Of a stretch of DNA of 64,000 bases, positions 26,384 through 35,756 are shown piece after piece. This DNA is from Bacillus sp. J37 (GTDB lineage: Bacteria; Bacillota; Bacilli; Bacillales; Bacillaceae): positions 22,313 through 86,312 of the forward strand of contig NZ_JAEK01000019.1 in NCBI RefSeq assembly GCF_000518865.1, in the 5' to 3' direction. The position numbers and the translations under genes are program-made. The notes below the pieces were generated by a model, which saw only the letters and a program-made list of their open reading frames with translations, made no database searches and was not told the DNA's origin. The number at the start of each line of letters is the position of its first letter. Position 1 is the stretch's first letter.

Positions 26384-27232
26384 TTGAATAAAGTAAAAAT
26401 TTCAGGAAGAAAAGTTTTTCCCATTGGCCTAGGCACTTATAATATGGGTGATAAAGCAGATACATTTGAACAAGAAGTAGAAGCAATAAGAGTTGGTCTT
26501 GATCATGGCGTTCAAGTTATTGATACTGCAGAAATGTATGGAGATGGAAATGCAGAGAGATTAGTAGCACATGCAATTAAGCCTTATAACCGTGAAGAAT
26601 TATTTCTCATTTCAAAAGTTCTTCCTTCAAACGCCTCAAAAAAGCAAATACCGATCAGTGTAGAAAATAGTTTGAAAAGATTAAATACTGATTATGTAGA
26701 TCAATACATACTCCATTGGAAAGGTTCTATTCCGATTGAAGAAACGATTGAAGCCTTGGAGAAAGTAAAAAGTGAGGGGAAAATAAAATCATGGGGAGTA
26801 TCGAATTTAGATGTTGATGACTTAGAAAAAATAATGAAATTACCTGATGGAATAAAATGTGAATCAAATCAAGTCCGTTATAATTTGGGAGATCGAGGGA
26901 TTGAATTCGATTTAATGCCTATGATGAGCAAACTTGAAATGCCATTAATCGCGTATGCTCCAGTTGCTCGTGGTGATCGATTGGGTACTAATCTAACGAA
27001 ACAAAAAGTTTTAAAGGAAATTGCTGAAAAACATCATGCAACTTTTTTTCGAATTTTATTGGCATGGTGTATTCGAAATGGAAAAACAATTGCTATCCCA
27101 CAATCTAGTAAAACTGCTCATGTAATAGATAATGTGAAAGCTGCTGAGATTCATTTAACACAGCAGGATTTGAGGCAAATAGACTCAGTCTATCCAAAAC
27201 CTAGTATGAAACAGCCACTTGCTTTGTGGTAG
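26384..27232 (+). CDS. Aldo/keto reductase (YeaE-like)
   Basis: A 282-residue NADPH-dependent reductase of aldehydes or ketones, a TIM barrel. The catalytic tetrad is visible: Asp and Tyr in VIDTAEMYGDGNAE, Lys in FLISKVLPS and His in YILHWKG. The C-terminal cofactor site is IPQSSKTAHVIDN. TTG 26384 is preferred, eight bases after AGGAG at 26371-26375; GTG 26375 overlaps that site. It follows the MFS gene as a second operon member; the pair suggests handling of a reactive carbonyl, but the substrate is unknown. Confidence 0.88.
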   Translation: MNKVKISGRKVFPIGLGTYNMGDKADTFEQEVEAIRVGLDHGVQVIDTAEMYGDGNAERLVAHAIKPYNREELFLISKVLPSNASKKQIPISVENSLKRLNTDYVDQYILHWKGSIPIEETIEALEKVKSEGKIKSWGVSNLDVDDLEKIMKLPDGIKCESNQVRYNLGDRGIEFDLMPMMSKLEMPLIAYAPVARGDRLGTNLTKQKVLKEIAEKHHATFFRILLAWCIRNGKTIAIPQSSKTAHVIDNVKAAEIHLTQQDLRQIDSVYPKPSMKQPLALW

Positions 27233-27335
27233 AAGAGAATGTTCGGGTACTTGGAAAAGGCAAATTTTTAATTAATTCAAAAGATGAAACTAATTTAAAG
27301 AATCAACGTCAAATTTTAAAAAGAGGAGGTATTCA

Positions 27336-27668
27336 TTGTACAAATTCATTCTTATACCACTGTTCATTTCTTTATCAATCATTTTACTTGGTTGTCAATC
27401 AAAAGAAAATGTATCGATTGAGATGGTTGCATTTAATAGCCTTACAGATGAAGAACAAGATTTAATCCCAGTGAGCCCGAAAGACTCAATTGTAAAGAAA
27501 GTAACTGTATCGGGTGATATAGAAACATTCATTGATGATAACTATCAAAAGGACGAAGTTTATTCTGTATCATTTAATCATTCCCAAATGAATTCTTCTG
27601 AAAGCCTTGTGGTGTTTGTTGATTTGGACAAGAAAACGGTCGTTGGGAAAGGAATTATCGGGAAATAA
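27336..27668 (+). CDS. Small hypothetical lipoprotein
   Basis: A 110-residue protein with a signal peptide and lipobox LLGC at Cys 20, so it is probably lipid-anchored outside the membrane. The mature part is mixed alpha/beta with two short strands near the end (VYSVSFNH and SLVVFVDLDKKTVVGKG). The start is TTG 27336, directly supported by GAGGAGGT. I do not recognise the family. It is about 100 bp after the reductase and has a bidirectional terminator downstream. Confidence 0.72.
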   Translation: MYKFILIPLFISLSIILLGCQSKENVSIEMVAFNSLTDEEQDLIPVSPKDSIVKKVTVSGDIETFIDDNYQKDEVYSVSFNHSQMNSSESLVVFVDLDKKTVVGKGIIGK

Positions 27669-27734
27669 ATAAATTGTTTTTTCTTCATCATAATGTGTTT
27701 CTGAAACATAACAAAAAATAGTAGCTCAATAAAG

Positions 27735-27786
27735 CAGAAAACAAGCTGTATTTCATCAATGTCTATGAAATCCAGCTTGTTTTCTG
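27735..27786. terminator. Bidirectional terminator between lipoprotein and adhR genes
   Basis: CAGAAAACAAGCTG (27735-27748) pairs perfectly with CAGCTTGTTTTCTG (27773-27786), with an inner TTTCAT/ATGAAA stem. The right arm ends at the base before the adhR stop codon. Confidence 0.85.
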
Positions 27787-28200
27787 TTAATTAGTAATCT
27801 CTATTTTTCCCTTTTTATGAATATCTTCTGTCCCGGCATCCAACGCAGTCTTGTAATAAGTGCATTTATGTTCGATCAGCTCCATTGTTTTTTTCAGTTC
27901 CTCCATCTGTGCTTCTACAGTGGCTTTTCGTTCTATAAACATGTCATATCTTTGTTGTAATGTGGAATCCCCGCCAGAACACCAATCGATGAAATGTTTA
28001 ATTTCCTTAATAGGCATTCCAGTGGACTTAAGACATTCAATAACCTTTAAAGCACTGATATCGGATTCTTTGAAAATCCTTGTTCCGCTTGATGTCCGTT
28101 CTACAAAAGGCATAAGCCCCTCTTTGTCATAGTAACGCAAGGTATACACTGTTAGATCTAATTCTTTTGCTACTTCACTGATAGAATATGTTTTCATCAT
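27787..28200 (-). CDS. adhR: MerR family regulator, AdhR-like
   Basis: A 137-residue MerR regulator. The N-terminal winged helix shows YSISEVAKELDLTVYTLRYY, followed by a dimerisation coiled coil near residues 85-118. A single Cys in KVIECLKSTG lines up with the Cys that senses aldehydes in Bacillus AdhR/NmlR. It is divergent from adhA exactly as in B. subtilis, where AdhR activates adhA in response to formaldehyde and methylglyoxal. A GAGTTAACTC palindrome in its own leader and a matching site in the adhA promoter fit auto- and target control. Confidence 0.85.
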   Translation of the reverse strand: MMKTYSISEVAKELDLTVYTLRYYDKEGLMPFVERTSSGTRIFKESDISALKVIECLKSTGMPIKEIKHFIDWCSGGDSTLQQRYDMFIERKATVEAQMEELKKTMELIEHKCTYYKTALDAGTEDIHKKGKIEITN

Positions 28201-28233
28201 ATCTCTCCCCTATTATTAAAGGATATGAACCTC

Positions 28234-28243
28234 GAGTTAACTC
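28234..28243. promoter_or_regulatory. AdhR-type palindrome near adhR start
   Basis: GAGTTAACTC is a perfect 10-bp palindrome 34 bases upstream of the adhR start codon. Its AGTTAACT core is repeated in the adhA promoter. Confidence 0.55.
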
Positions 28244-28335
28244 TATATTTTGTGAAGTTTATCACGGGATTTAGTGGATGTCAAAGTCAATTTAAAGTGA
28301 ATGTTGAAATTTTCAAAAAGAATAATATATATCAC

Positions 28336-28366
28336 TTGACCTAGAGTTAACTATAAGGCTTACCAT
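28336..28366 (+). promoter_or_regulatory. MerR-type promoter of adhA with 19-bp spacer
   Basis: TTGACC (28336-28341) and TACCAT (28361-28366) are separated by 19 bases, the stretched spacing typical of MerR-activated promoters. The spacer holds AGAGTTAACTATAAG, centred on GTTAAC, as the AdhR operator. Confidence 0.7.
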
Positions 28367-28432
28367 TGGTTTGCAAGAGAAAAAATAAACGTTCATTCTC
28401 TTGGAAATTCAATATATAGGAGGGCATTTATT

Positions 28433-29473
28433 ATGATAACTGCTAAAGCAAGAGCTGTTGACGGTCCTGACAAACCATTCAGAGCAACTGAAATTGAACG
28501 GCGCGATCTTGATTCACATGATGTGTTAATTGAAATTAAATTTGCAGGCATTTGCCATTCTGATATTCATACCGCTCACGGTGAATGGGGGCCAGTGAAT
28601 TATCCACTTGTACCTGGACATGAGATTGCGGGAATTGTTACAGATGTAGGACCAGAGGTTACAAAGTACAAAGTCGGTGACAGGGTAGGAGTCGGATGTA
28701 TGGTTGACTCTTGCGGTGATTGTGAGAACTGCCGTAAGGGTGAAGAACAATACTGTTTAAAAGGAAATATTCCTACATACGCTGGTGTTGACAAATATGG
28801 TGAACCAACTCAAGGTGGCTATTCGACTCACATTGTTGTAACAGAAGGTTTCGTTGTGAAAATTCCTGACAACATTGAACTTGATGCAGCAGCACCATTA
28901 CTTTGTGCGGGTATTACAACATATTCGCCATTAAACCATTGGGGAGCCGGGCCAGGTAAAAAAGTAGCGGTTGTCGGTTTGGGCGGTCTTGGTCATATGG
29001 CTGTCAAAATTGCACATGCCATGGGTGCTGAGGTTACTGTTCTGTCTCAATCATTGAAGAAAAAAGAAGATGGTCTGCAATTTGGTGCCAGTGACTACTA
29101 TGCAACAAGTGATCCTGAGACATTTACGAAACTTGCCGGTTCTTTTGACTTAATCATTAATACAGTAAGTGCAAGTATTGATATTAGTGCGTACCTCTCA
29201 CTATTAACATTAGATGGTACGTTGGTAAATGTAGGTGCTCCTGCAGAGCCATTGGCAGTAAATGTATTCTCTCTTATCGGTCATCGCCGCTCATTTGCAG
29301 GTTCAATGATTGGCGGTATTTGTGAGACTCAGGAAATGTTGGATTTCTGTGGAAAACATAATATTGTACCTCAGATTGAAGTGATTTCAGCTGATGAAAT
29401 TGACGAAGCCTACAAACGCGTATTAGCTTCAGATGTTAAATATCGTTTTGTGATCGACACAAGTACAATATAA
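28433..29473 (+). CDS. adhA: Zinc-dependent alcohol dehydrogenase AdhA
   Basis: A 346-residue medium-chain dehydrogenase that reduces aldehydes such as formaldehyde or methylglyoxal-derived products. Catalytic zinc ligands lie in [13 protein letters not shown] and PGHEIAG; the structural zinc has four Cys in [16 protein letters not shown]. The Rossmann motif is [14 protein letters not shown] with NADP-type residues after it ([10 protein letters not shown]). It is of the YahK/CAD-like class, as in Bacillus AdhA. GGAGGG lies before the start. Control by the divergent AdhR is predicted from the 19-bp promoter. A terminator follows. Confidence 0.92.
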   Translation: MITAKARAVDGPDKPFRATEIERRDLDSHDVLIEIKFAGICHSDIHTAHGEWGPVNYPLVPGHEIAGIVTDVGPEVTKYKVGDRVGVGCMVDSCGDCENCRKGEEQYCLKGNIPTYAGVDKYGEPTQGGYSTHIVVTEGFVVKIPDNIELDAAAPLLCAGITTYSPLNHWGAGPGKKVAVVGLGGLGHMAVKIAHAMGAEVTVLSQSLKKKEDGLQFGASDYYATSDPETFTKLAGSFDLIINTVSASIDISAYLSLLTLDGTLVNVGAPAEPLAVNVFSLIGHRRSFAGSMIGGICETQEMLDFCGKHNIVPQIEVISADEIDEAYKRVLASDVKYRFVIDTSTI

Positions 29474-29507
29474 GTTGGGTAAACGATAAATTCTGACCGT
29501 TTTTTAT

Positions 29508-29546
29508 TAAGGGTGTCCTAAACGTTAGTTGTTTGGACATCCTTTT
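29508..29546 (+). terminator. Terminator of adhA
   Basis: AAGGGTGTCCTAAAC pairs with GTTTGGACATCCTT, followed by TTTG. The stem has about 13 pairs with one bulge. Confidence 0.75.
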
Positions 29547-29723
29547 GTATATATTTTTCTTCGATGTTTAGGCCACAAATAGACTTACGATAAACAATTC
29601 ACAGGTAATGCATTATTCTCCTTATAGACTCACCATAGATATTAACAAATTCATTTCCCAAGGTTTGAATATCCATTATACTTTAATAAACTATGACATC
29701 GTTATGCATGGAGGTTAAAGGAT

Positions 29724-30854
29724 ATGAACTATGATGTAATTATAATTGGTGCGGGTTCAATGGGGATGGCAGCAGGTTATTACCTATCAAAAAGTGGAAA
29801 GAAAACATTATTGCTAGACTCTTTTCATCCACCTCACAACAAAGGTAGTCATCATGGAGAAACGCGGATCATTCGATATGCGTATGCCGAGGGTGAAGAA
29901 TATGTACCTTTTATCCTTAAAGCACAGGAATTATGGAATGAATTAGAAAGAGATATAGGAAAGCCATTATTTATCCCGACAGGAGTGCTCAGCGTTGGGA
30001 ATAAAGAGTCTAATTTTATTCAAAATACGATTTCAAGCTCTACTACATATTCGTTACCACTAGAAATGATGAATCCAGTTGAAGTGCAAAATCGGTGGTC
30101 AGGTATCACAATGCCTAACGATTTTATTGGCTGTTTTGAACCAACTTCAGGTGTTCTTAAATGTGAGGAAAGTATAAAAGCGTATCAAATGCTTGCAGAA
30201 ATGAATGGTGCTACGATTCTTTCAAATAGCAGAGTGAAAGAGATTCATATTCAAGAAGAAAAGGTAACGATTAAGACTAGCGATAAGACCTTTCACACGG
30301 ATTCATTGGTTGTTGCTGCAGGAGCATGGTCCGGCCATCTCCTTTCGATGCTGGATTTGGATCTTCCTCTTACACCGGTAAGAAAGACATTTGCCTGGTT
30401 TGATGCTATTGAAAAAATCTACAACTCTAACGATTTCCCGGCCTTTGCATTTGAGACTTCGCAAGGACTTTATTATGGTTTTCCAAGTGTTGATGGCGCA
30501 GGTTTGAAGGTTGGCCGTCATGATGGAGGAGAACGTATCAATCCAGATGAAGTGATGAAGCAGTTTGGTGAAATAGTAGAAGATGAAGAGGATTTGATTC
30601 AATTTTTGAATCAATATCTCCCTGAAATTGGTCGGTTGAAGTATGGGAAAACCTGTATGTATACACTTACTCCAGATGATAAATTTGTAATTGATGTACA
30701 TCCTAAGTATTCCAACGTTGCCATTGCAGCGGGATTCTCAGGACATGGATTCAAATTTAGCAGTGCAGTTGGACAAGCTTTAAGCAACTTGATTGTTTCA
30801 GGTAAGAATGAAATAGATATTTCTCAGTTTTCGATAGATCGGTTTAATAATTGA
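29724..30854 (+). CDS. solA: Monomeric sarcosine oxidase / N-methyltryptophan oxidase
   Basis: A 376-residue flavoprotein that oxidises N-methyl amino acids to formaldehyde, H2O2 and the free amino acid. The FAD-binding motif GAGSMGMAAGYYLSKSG opens the protein; GSHHGETRIIRYAYAEGEEY is the family hallmark. The Cys that bonds covalently to FAD is kept in KTCMYTLTPDDKF. The C-terminus GFSGHGFKFSSAVG completes the FAD site. The formaldehyde it makes may be one reason adhR-adhA lies next to it; that link is inference. GGAGG precedes ATG 29724. Confidence 0.9.
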   Translation: MNYDVIIIGAGSMGMAAGYYLSKSGKKTLLLDSFHPPHNKGSHHGETRIIRYAYAEGEEYVPFILKAQELWNELERDIGKPLFIPTGVLSVGNKESNFIQNTISSSTTYSLPLEMMNPVEVQNRWSGITMPNDFIGCFEPTSGVLKCEESIKAYQMLAEMNGATILSNSRVKEIHIQEEKVTIKTSDKTFHTDSLVVAAGAWSGHLLSMLDLDLPLTPVRKTFAWFDAIEKIYNSNDFPAFAFETSQGLYYGFPSVDGAGLKVGRHDGGERINPDEVMKQFGEIVEDEEDLIQFLNQYLPEIGRLKYGKTCMYTLTPDDKFVIDVHPKYSNVAIAAGFSGHGFKFSSAVGQALSNLIVSGKNEIDISQFSIDRFNN

Positions 30855-31260
30855 AAAGCTGCTTGTGGTCTTTTTTGAGTTGATGAAGGGGTTTGCAGCT
30901 GAAAGAATACCTGTATCCTCCACTTTTGGGGTGAAAAACAATGATCACCTATTACTGTTTTACTTTATCTTAGTTTTCAAAGATGCGACATATTATATCC
31001 AGTAATGTTTAATATGAGGGCGATTCTTCATTCAGAAGATCGCTTATTTTCATTTTATAACAACCTTTAAAACCTTCGAATAGGACAAGAAGAATAGCTG
31101 AAAAGTTATAATCATTTTTATTTTTATGCTCACTTTCTCTACTTCTTCTTATTTTTAGGGTCTAAATACCCTGCTCTAAGAAACTGATTATATCGATCGA
31201 TAAAATACTTGGCCTATAATCAGGGGGCAACAAAATCTACTTTAGAAAGGAAGGAAGCTT
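30855..31260. other. Intergenic region upstream of pectin enzyme
   Basis: About 400 bases without a gene. A likely terminator lies at 31020-31050. No clear cre or promoter is visible before the pectin enzyme gene; AAAGGAAGGA at 31248-31257 is its ribosome binding site. Confidence 0.5.
31020..31050 (+). terminator. Possible terminator
   Basis: GCGATTCTTC (31020-31029) pairs with GAAGATCGC (31035-31043) with one bulge, followed by TTATTTT. Confidence 0.5.
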
Positions 31261-34200
31261 TTGAAGAAGGGGAGAGGGAGTTATCGACGGGTATTTTTTA
31301 TTTTATTGACATGTGCCTTGGTTGTCTCATCTTTAGTAGGCATCCCACAAAATGAAAGGGCTTTCGCTAGTGGGGAAAGTGTATTTGATTCGATCTATGA
31401 AGCAGAAGAAGCTGCGATTAAAGAAGCGATCATTGACAACCAACATCCGGGCTATACTGGTACAGGTTTTGTTGATTATAAACCGAATGCTCCAGGAGGG
31501 ACGATCACTTGGACCATTCCGGATATTCAGGCCGATGGAGAATATTCTTTCGTCTTCCGCTATGCAAATGGTTCAGCAGAAAATAGACCTGTTGAAATCA
31601 CCGTTAATGACCAAATTGTTCGTGAGGAACTGGCTTTTCACTCAACTGGGGAGTGGACAAATTGGCAAACCGTTTCAATTAAAGTGGACCTAAATGCTGG
31701 TGATAATACCATTGTAGCAAAAGGGGTAGGTCCAAGCGGCGGGGCAAATATCGATCATCTGCGTATTCACAATTCTACTGAAGATCCAGATGATGATAGC
31801 CCTAAACCTATTGAAGTAGAACAAGTAGAATTACAGGAATTAGTGAATGGAGTAACTCTGAAGAAATTAAATGCTGCAGGTATGGTTGATACCTCTACAC
31901 ATACGGAAGGCGATCAGATGTCAAAACTAGCATTTTTCGCAGCCATCAATCGTGTTATGGGCTTCTATAACGAAGAAACTTATAAAAACTTTGAGGGAGA
32001 TTTCTCAACAAACACGTGGTGGAGCTATGTATTAGAAGCAGCAACACAGGAGGGGTATATCACACAAGACCAAGTTGAAAACATAAAGGCAGAAGAGAAG
32101 ATAACAAGACGAGAAGCTGCAGGTATTATAAGTGAAATTTTGGACTTAAAACCTGGAAAAGGAAACAATAACAATGCAGTAGGGGCAGTCGTTTCCAAAG
32201 GGATCATGTCAGGGAAGCCGGGTTTCGGTAAAAAAGATTATGTCACCATCGGTGAGGCAGCGAGAATCTTTGAAAAAATAGAAAAAGTAACAAATCCGCA
32301 GTCAAATGAGATTCATGTTGTGAATTCATTGTCTGTTACACCTCAATTAGTTGTTGTGATGTTGAATGGACAAGTAGAGAATTTTGATGTGAAAGCATTC
32401 GCAATAAAAGCCGCAACTGGATCTTTTAACGGATTAAATCCTTCCTTGGAGAATGTATATCCGACACGTGCGGCAGTTGGGAAAAATAAATTTGGTGATA
32501 CTGTTGTTTTATATGAACTTCAGCAGCCGTTAAAAGATGGAAAGATTGCGAAAGAAGAAGATAATGAGTTTACTGGTGATCTTGAAGAAGCAACGAAACG
32601 TGCGAAAAACCTTGTGTCATGGCAGATGGATCATGGCGGATGGACTAAAAGTATGGATGAAGAATATAGCATGCCGTGGGATGGACAGGAAAAGCGCTCA
32701 ACACAATTTGGACCCAATGGTGAAGAATTAGGTTCCATTGACAATAATGCAACGATCAAGGAAATTCGATATATTGCTGAGGTTTACAGGGAAACAGATG
32801 ATGAAAAGTTGAAAGAAAGTATGTTAAAAGGTATTGATTTCTTACTTACAATGCAATATGAAACAGGCGGCTGGCCACAAGTTTATCCACAGCGAGGCGA
32901 TTCTCCGGAGAGCTCTGTGTATTATTCTAATTATGTTACATTTAACGATAATGCGATGATTAATGTTTTACAACTGATGGATGATATAGTAAATGAAAAA
33001 TATCCTTTTGATCAAAACATAGTAGATGATTCTTTAAGGAGTAAGCTTGAAGGATCTATGAATAAAGGGATTGACTATATTTTAAAATCTCAAATTAAAG
33101 TAGACGGAAAACTGACGGCCTGGTGTGCGCAGCATGATCCGGCCACATATGAAGCTCAGCATGCCAGGGTTTATGAACATCCATCGATATCTGGAAGTGA
33201 ATCGGTGGGGATTGTGAAATTTTTAATGTCACGTTCTAATCAAACTCCCGAGATAGAACATGCGGTTTTAAGTGCGCTTCAATGGTTTGATGAAGTAAAA
33301 CTTGAAGGAATTCGCTACGTAAGCGGGGACCCAAATGGGGTTTATTTTGTTGAAGATCCGGAAGCTGTGACATGGTACCGATTCTACGAAATTGGAACGA
33401 ATAAACCAATTTTCTCCGGAAGAGATGGTGTCATTAAACGATCCATTCAAGAAATTGAAAAAGAACGTCGTGATGGCTATTCGTGGGGCGGAAGCTATGC
33501 AAAGCAGCTATTAGAAATAGCAAAAACAACAGGATACTTTGAAAACCGTGTTTATGTGGAGGTTCTACCTAATGAATTAGAGGATACCTATGGTAGAAAA
33601 CTTGTTGAAGGGGAGGTAAATAGAGTGGAAGATGCGACAGATGAATTAAAGAAACTACATGTCAAATTGACAGTTTCAAAGGATGAGAGCGGAGATTATC
33701 AAACAGTCCAAGCAGCTATTGATGCTGTACCTGCCAATAATACAGACCCGGTTGAGATTTTTGTGAAAAACGGTGTTTATAAAGAGGTCATAAAAGTACC
33801 GGCAAATAAACCATTTATTACACTAGTAGGAGAAAGTGCAGAGAACACGGTTTTAACGTATGATAACTACGCAAAAAAGGAAAGGCCTGAAGGTGGAACA
33901 TATGGCACAAGTGGCAGCGCAAGTGTATATCTGTACGCAAATGACTTTACTGCCATAAATATGACAATGGAAAATTCCTTTGATGAACGGTTAGTAGAAG
34001 GTGGTTCACAAGCAGTTGCTGTTTATACACGTGGCGAACGAATGAAGTTTCACAATGTACGCTTCATAGGGAATCAGGATACACTTTATGTAAATGATGG
34101 AACTCAATACTTTAGTCAATGCTATATCGAAGGTGATGTTGATTTTATTTTTGGTGGAGCAAGAGCTGTTTTTGAAGAGTGTGAGATTGTCTCAGTTGAC

Positions 34201-34575
34201 AGAGGCTCCAAAACAAATAATGGCTATATCACAGCCGCAAGTACGGACATCAACAAACCATATGGTTTTCTGTTTATCAATAGCAAATTAGTAAGCGAAG
34301 CCGCAGATGGTACAGTTTATTTAGGAAGACCTTGGCACCCTGGAGGTGACCCGAATGCGATTGCAAGTGTGGTCTTCAAAAACAGTGAGCTTGGACCGCA
34401 TATTCACCAGAATGGGTGGACTGATATGTCAGGCTTCAGTGCAAAAGATGCGAGATTTTTTGAGTATCAAAACGAGGGGCCTGGTGTTAATCTTTCACGT
34501 CCTCAATTAACGGATGAAGAGGCTGAGCTTTATACTGTTGAGAATGTGTTAAATGGGTGGAATCCGAAGCAATAG
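31261..34575 (+). CDS. Secreted pectate lyase (PL10)-pectinesterase (CE8) fusion with CBM and SLH-like region
   Basis: A 1104-residue secreted pectin-degrading enzyme. Signal peptide 1-37 (AFA-S cleavage); a CBM6/35-like domain about 43-170 (YEAEEA, GANIDHLRIH); an SLH-like region about 190-345; a PL10 pectate lyase about 430-760 (HGGWTKSMDEEY, ETGGWPQVYPQRG, FNDNAMINVL, HPSISGSESVG); and a CE8 pectin methylesterase about 800-1095 (GNQDTLYV, YIEGDVDFIFGGA with the catalytic Asp pair, LGRPWHPGG). The esterase would strip methyl groups and the lyase then cut the exposed polygalacturonate. Start TTG 31261 after AAAGGAAGGA. It stands alone. Confidence 0.9.
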   Translation: MKKGRGSYRRVFFILLTCALVVSSLVGIPQNERAFASGESVFDSIYEAEEAAIKEAIIDNQHPGYTGTGFVDYKPNAPGGTITWTIPDIQADGEYSFVFRYANGSAENRPVEITVNDQIVREELAFHSTGEWTNWQTVSIKVDLNAGDNTIVAKGVGPSGGANIDHLRIHNSTEDPDDDSPKPIEVEQVELQELVNGVTLKKLNAAGMVDTSTHTEGDQMSKLAFFAAINRVMGFYNEETYKNFEGDFSTNTWWSYVLEAATQEGYITQDQVENIKAEEKITRREAAGIISEILDLKPGKGNNNNAVGAVVSKGIMSGKPGFGKKDYVTIGEAARIFEKIEKVTNPQSNEIHVVNSLSVTPQLVVVMLNGQVENFDVKAFAIKAATGSFNGLNPSLENVYPTRAAVGKNKFGDTVVLYELQQPLKDGKIAKEEDNEFTGDLEEATKRAKNLVSWQMDHGGWTKSMDEEYSMPWDGQEKRSTQFGPNGEELGSIDNNATIKEIRYIAEVYRETDDEKLKESMLKGIDFLLTMQYETGGWPQVYPQRGDSPESSVYYSNYVTFNDNAMINVLQLMDDIVNEKYPFDQNIVDDSLRSKLEGSMNKGIDYILKSQIKVDGKLTAWCAQHDPATYEAQHARVYEHPSISGSESVGIVKFLMSRSNQTPEIEHAVLSALQWFDEVKLEGIRYVSGDPNGVYFVEDPEAVTWYRFYEIGTNKPIFSGRDGVIKRSIQEIEKERRDGYSWGGSYAKQLLEIAKTTGYFENRVYVEVLPNELEDTYGRKLVEGEVNRVEDATDELKKLHVKLTVSKDESGDYQTVQAAIDAVPANNTDPVEIFVKNGVYKEVIKVPANKPFITLVGESAENTVLTYDNYAKKERPEGGTYGTSGSASVYLYANDFTAINMTMENSFDERLVEGGSQAVAVYTRGERMKFHNVRFIGNQDTLYVNDGTQYFSQCYIEGDVDFIFGGARAVFEECEIVSVDRGSKTNNGYITAASTDINKPYGFLFINSKLVSEAADGTVYLGRPWHPGGDPNAIASVVFKNSELGPHIHQNGWTDMSGFSAKDARFFEYQNEGPGVNLSRPQLTDEEAELYTVENVLNGWNPKQ

Positions 34576-34679
34576 GCAGGGAAAATCAAGTTGCTTGGAT
34601 GGTGTTATATAAAATCTCTGTTTATTTTATTCGTTATTGGGGATTATTCTTAATAGTCTTACTTATAAGGAGAGATTTT

Positions 34680-35024
34680 ATGGAGTTTGATGGGAACAAA
34701 ATAAAAGAAAAGGCCATAACAGCATTTAGTAGGTTGAAAGATAATATGAAGGGAACCTTTTATGATATGGCTGAAATTCCTTATTCTTCCGTCCAGCAAC
34801 TGGCTGAGTTCATTCAGATGCACCCTGACACAAAGATAAGCACGAAAAATTTGCTTGGCAATACTTATACATTTTTTAGGCTGAAAACTAACGACAAACA
34901 CTTCTATTTAGAAACCAATAATGAACGTATCTTACAAATGGATGGTTATTTAAACGGAAAAGAATTCGTCTCGTATCGATCCTATCGCAATGATCATTTG
35001 GATACACCTATAAAACTGATTTAA
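34680..35024 (+). CDS. Hypothetical protein, 114 residues
   Basis: A small soluble protein with no signal peptide or membrane span. AAGGAGAG before ATG 34680 sets the start; the open frame reaches further back but overlaps the pectin enzyme's end without a ribosome binding site. It is rich in charged and aromatic residues (NTYTFFRLKTNDKHFYLETN). I do not recognise the family. A terminator shared with the converging kinase-like gene follows. Confidence 0.62.
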   Translation: MEFDGNKIKEKAITAFSRLKDNMKGTFYDMAEIPYSSVQQLAEFIQMHPDTKISTKNLLGNTYTFFRLKTNDKHFYLETNNERILQMDGYLNGKEFVSYRSYRNDHLDTPIKLI

Positions 35025-35028
35025 TCAT

Positions 35029-35070
35029 GAAAAATGGGCTTTTTTCATACAGAAGGAAGCCCATTTTTTC
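35029..35070. terminator. Bidirectional terminator
   Basis: GAAAAATGGGCTT (from 35029) pairs with AAGCCCATTTTTTC (35057-35070), with T-runs at both ends, between two converging genes. Confidence 0.85.
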
Positions 35071-35071
35071 T

Positions 35072-35587
35072 CTATATTTTAACAGAAAAACGATTGTCGT
35101 TTAGGATGGTATCTACGATTTCTCCTGTATGTTTTAGAGTCGTATCATATAAAAATGATTTATTAGAAGGAAGCGATTCCAGTTTCTTTAATAAAAATAA
35201 AGAGCGATCGATTGACTCGTGATCCCCACGCGAATGGATACGTTCGATGAGTTTTTCTTTATCCGCCCTTAAGACAATATATTTCAATGTTACTGGCAGG
35301 TCGTTTATCTGCTGACAAAACAACTCGAGCTCATCTTCCACCACAAAGTCAATGACGATGTTAAAGCCATGTTGAGTAAAGTTCTTCGTTATGGCAAGGA
35401 TATTCTCCCACGTTAGTCTTAATCGGTGTTCCCATGAAGTATCTGAACCATAATCAAACATTTGTAAAATATAGTCACCATGAATAAGAACACAGTTCGA
35501 AACATTTTGAGCAAGTACTTTAGATGTTGTTGATTTTCCAACCCCGATTGGACCTGATACGAGATAGATGATGGTTTGGTCTAACAT
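35072..35587 (-). CDS. P-loop kinase-like ATPase
   Basis: A 171-residue nucleotide-binding protein of the small-molecule kinase or AAA_33 type. Walker A is GPIGVGKST near residue 12; a Walker B-like segment is VIDFVVEDELE; an Arg-rich lid lies at IERIHSRGDHESIDR. It probably phosphorylates a small molecule such as a sugar or antibiotic; the substrate is not evident. GGAGGG lies before ATG 35587. It is monocistronic. Confidence 0.75.
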   Translation of the reverse strand: MLDQTIIYLVSGPIGVGKSTTSKVLAQNVSNCVLIHGDYILQMFDYGSDTSWEHRLRLTWENILAITKNFTQHGFNIVIDFVVEDELELFCQQINDLPVTLKYIVLRADKEKLIERIHSRGDHESIDRSLFLLKKLESLPSNKSFLYDTTLKHTGEIVDTILNDNRFSVKI

Positions 35588-35689
35588 TGTAACATCCCTC
35601 CTAAGCTAAACAGTATATAATTTACTTTCATATTAGCATAAAATCTCGATGCTTCTAAGCTAATGGCTGATCATTTAAAACAAAGAATA

Positions 35690-35732
35690 AGGGACAGTCC
35701 TGCACTATATATAAGTGCTAAGAACTATCCCT
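35690..35732 (-). terminator. Terminator of cstA
   Basis: On the minus strand AGGGATAGTTC...GCACT pairs with AGTGC...GGACTGTCCCT and is followed by TATTCTTTG, about 25 bases past the cstA stop. Confidence 0.7.
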
Positions 35733-35756
35733 ATACAAACTTCTTAATTGAATTAA

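Noticed and set aside
27226..27465. 79-codon frame overlapping the lipoprotein gene
   Set aside because: The lipoprotein frame at 27336 has GAGGAGGT and a lipobox; this frame has neither.
31352..31693. 113-codon plus-strand frame inside the pectin enzyme gene
   Set aside because: Overlaps the signal and CBM coding region in another frame; no ribosome binding site.
34557..34679. N-terminal extension of the 114-residue protein
   Set aside because: It overlaps the end of the pectin enzyme gene, and the only good ribosome binding site is at ATG 34680.
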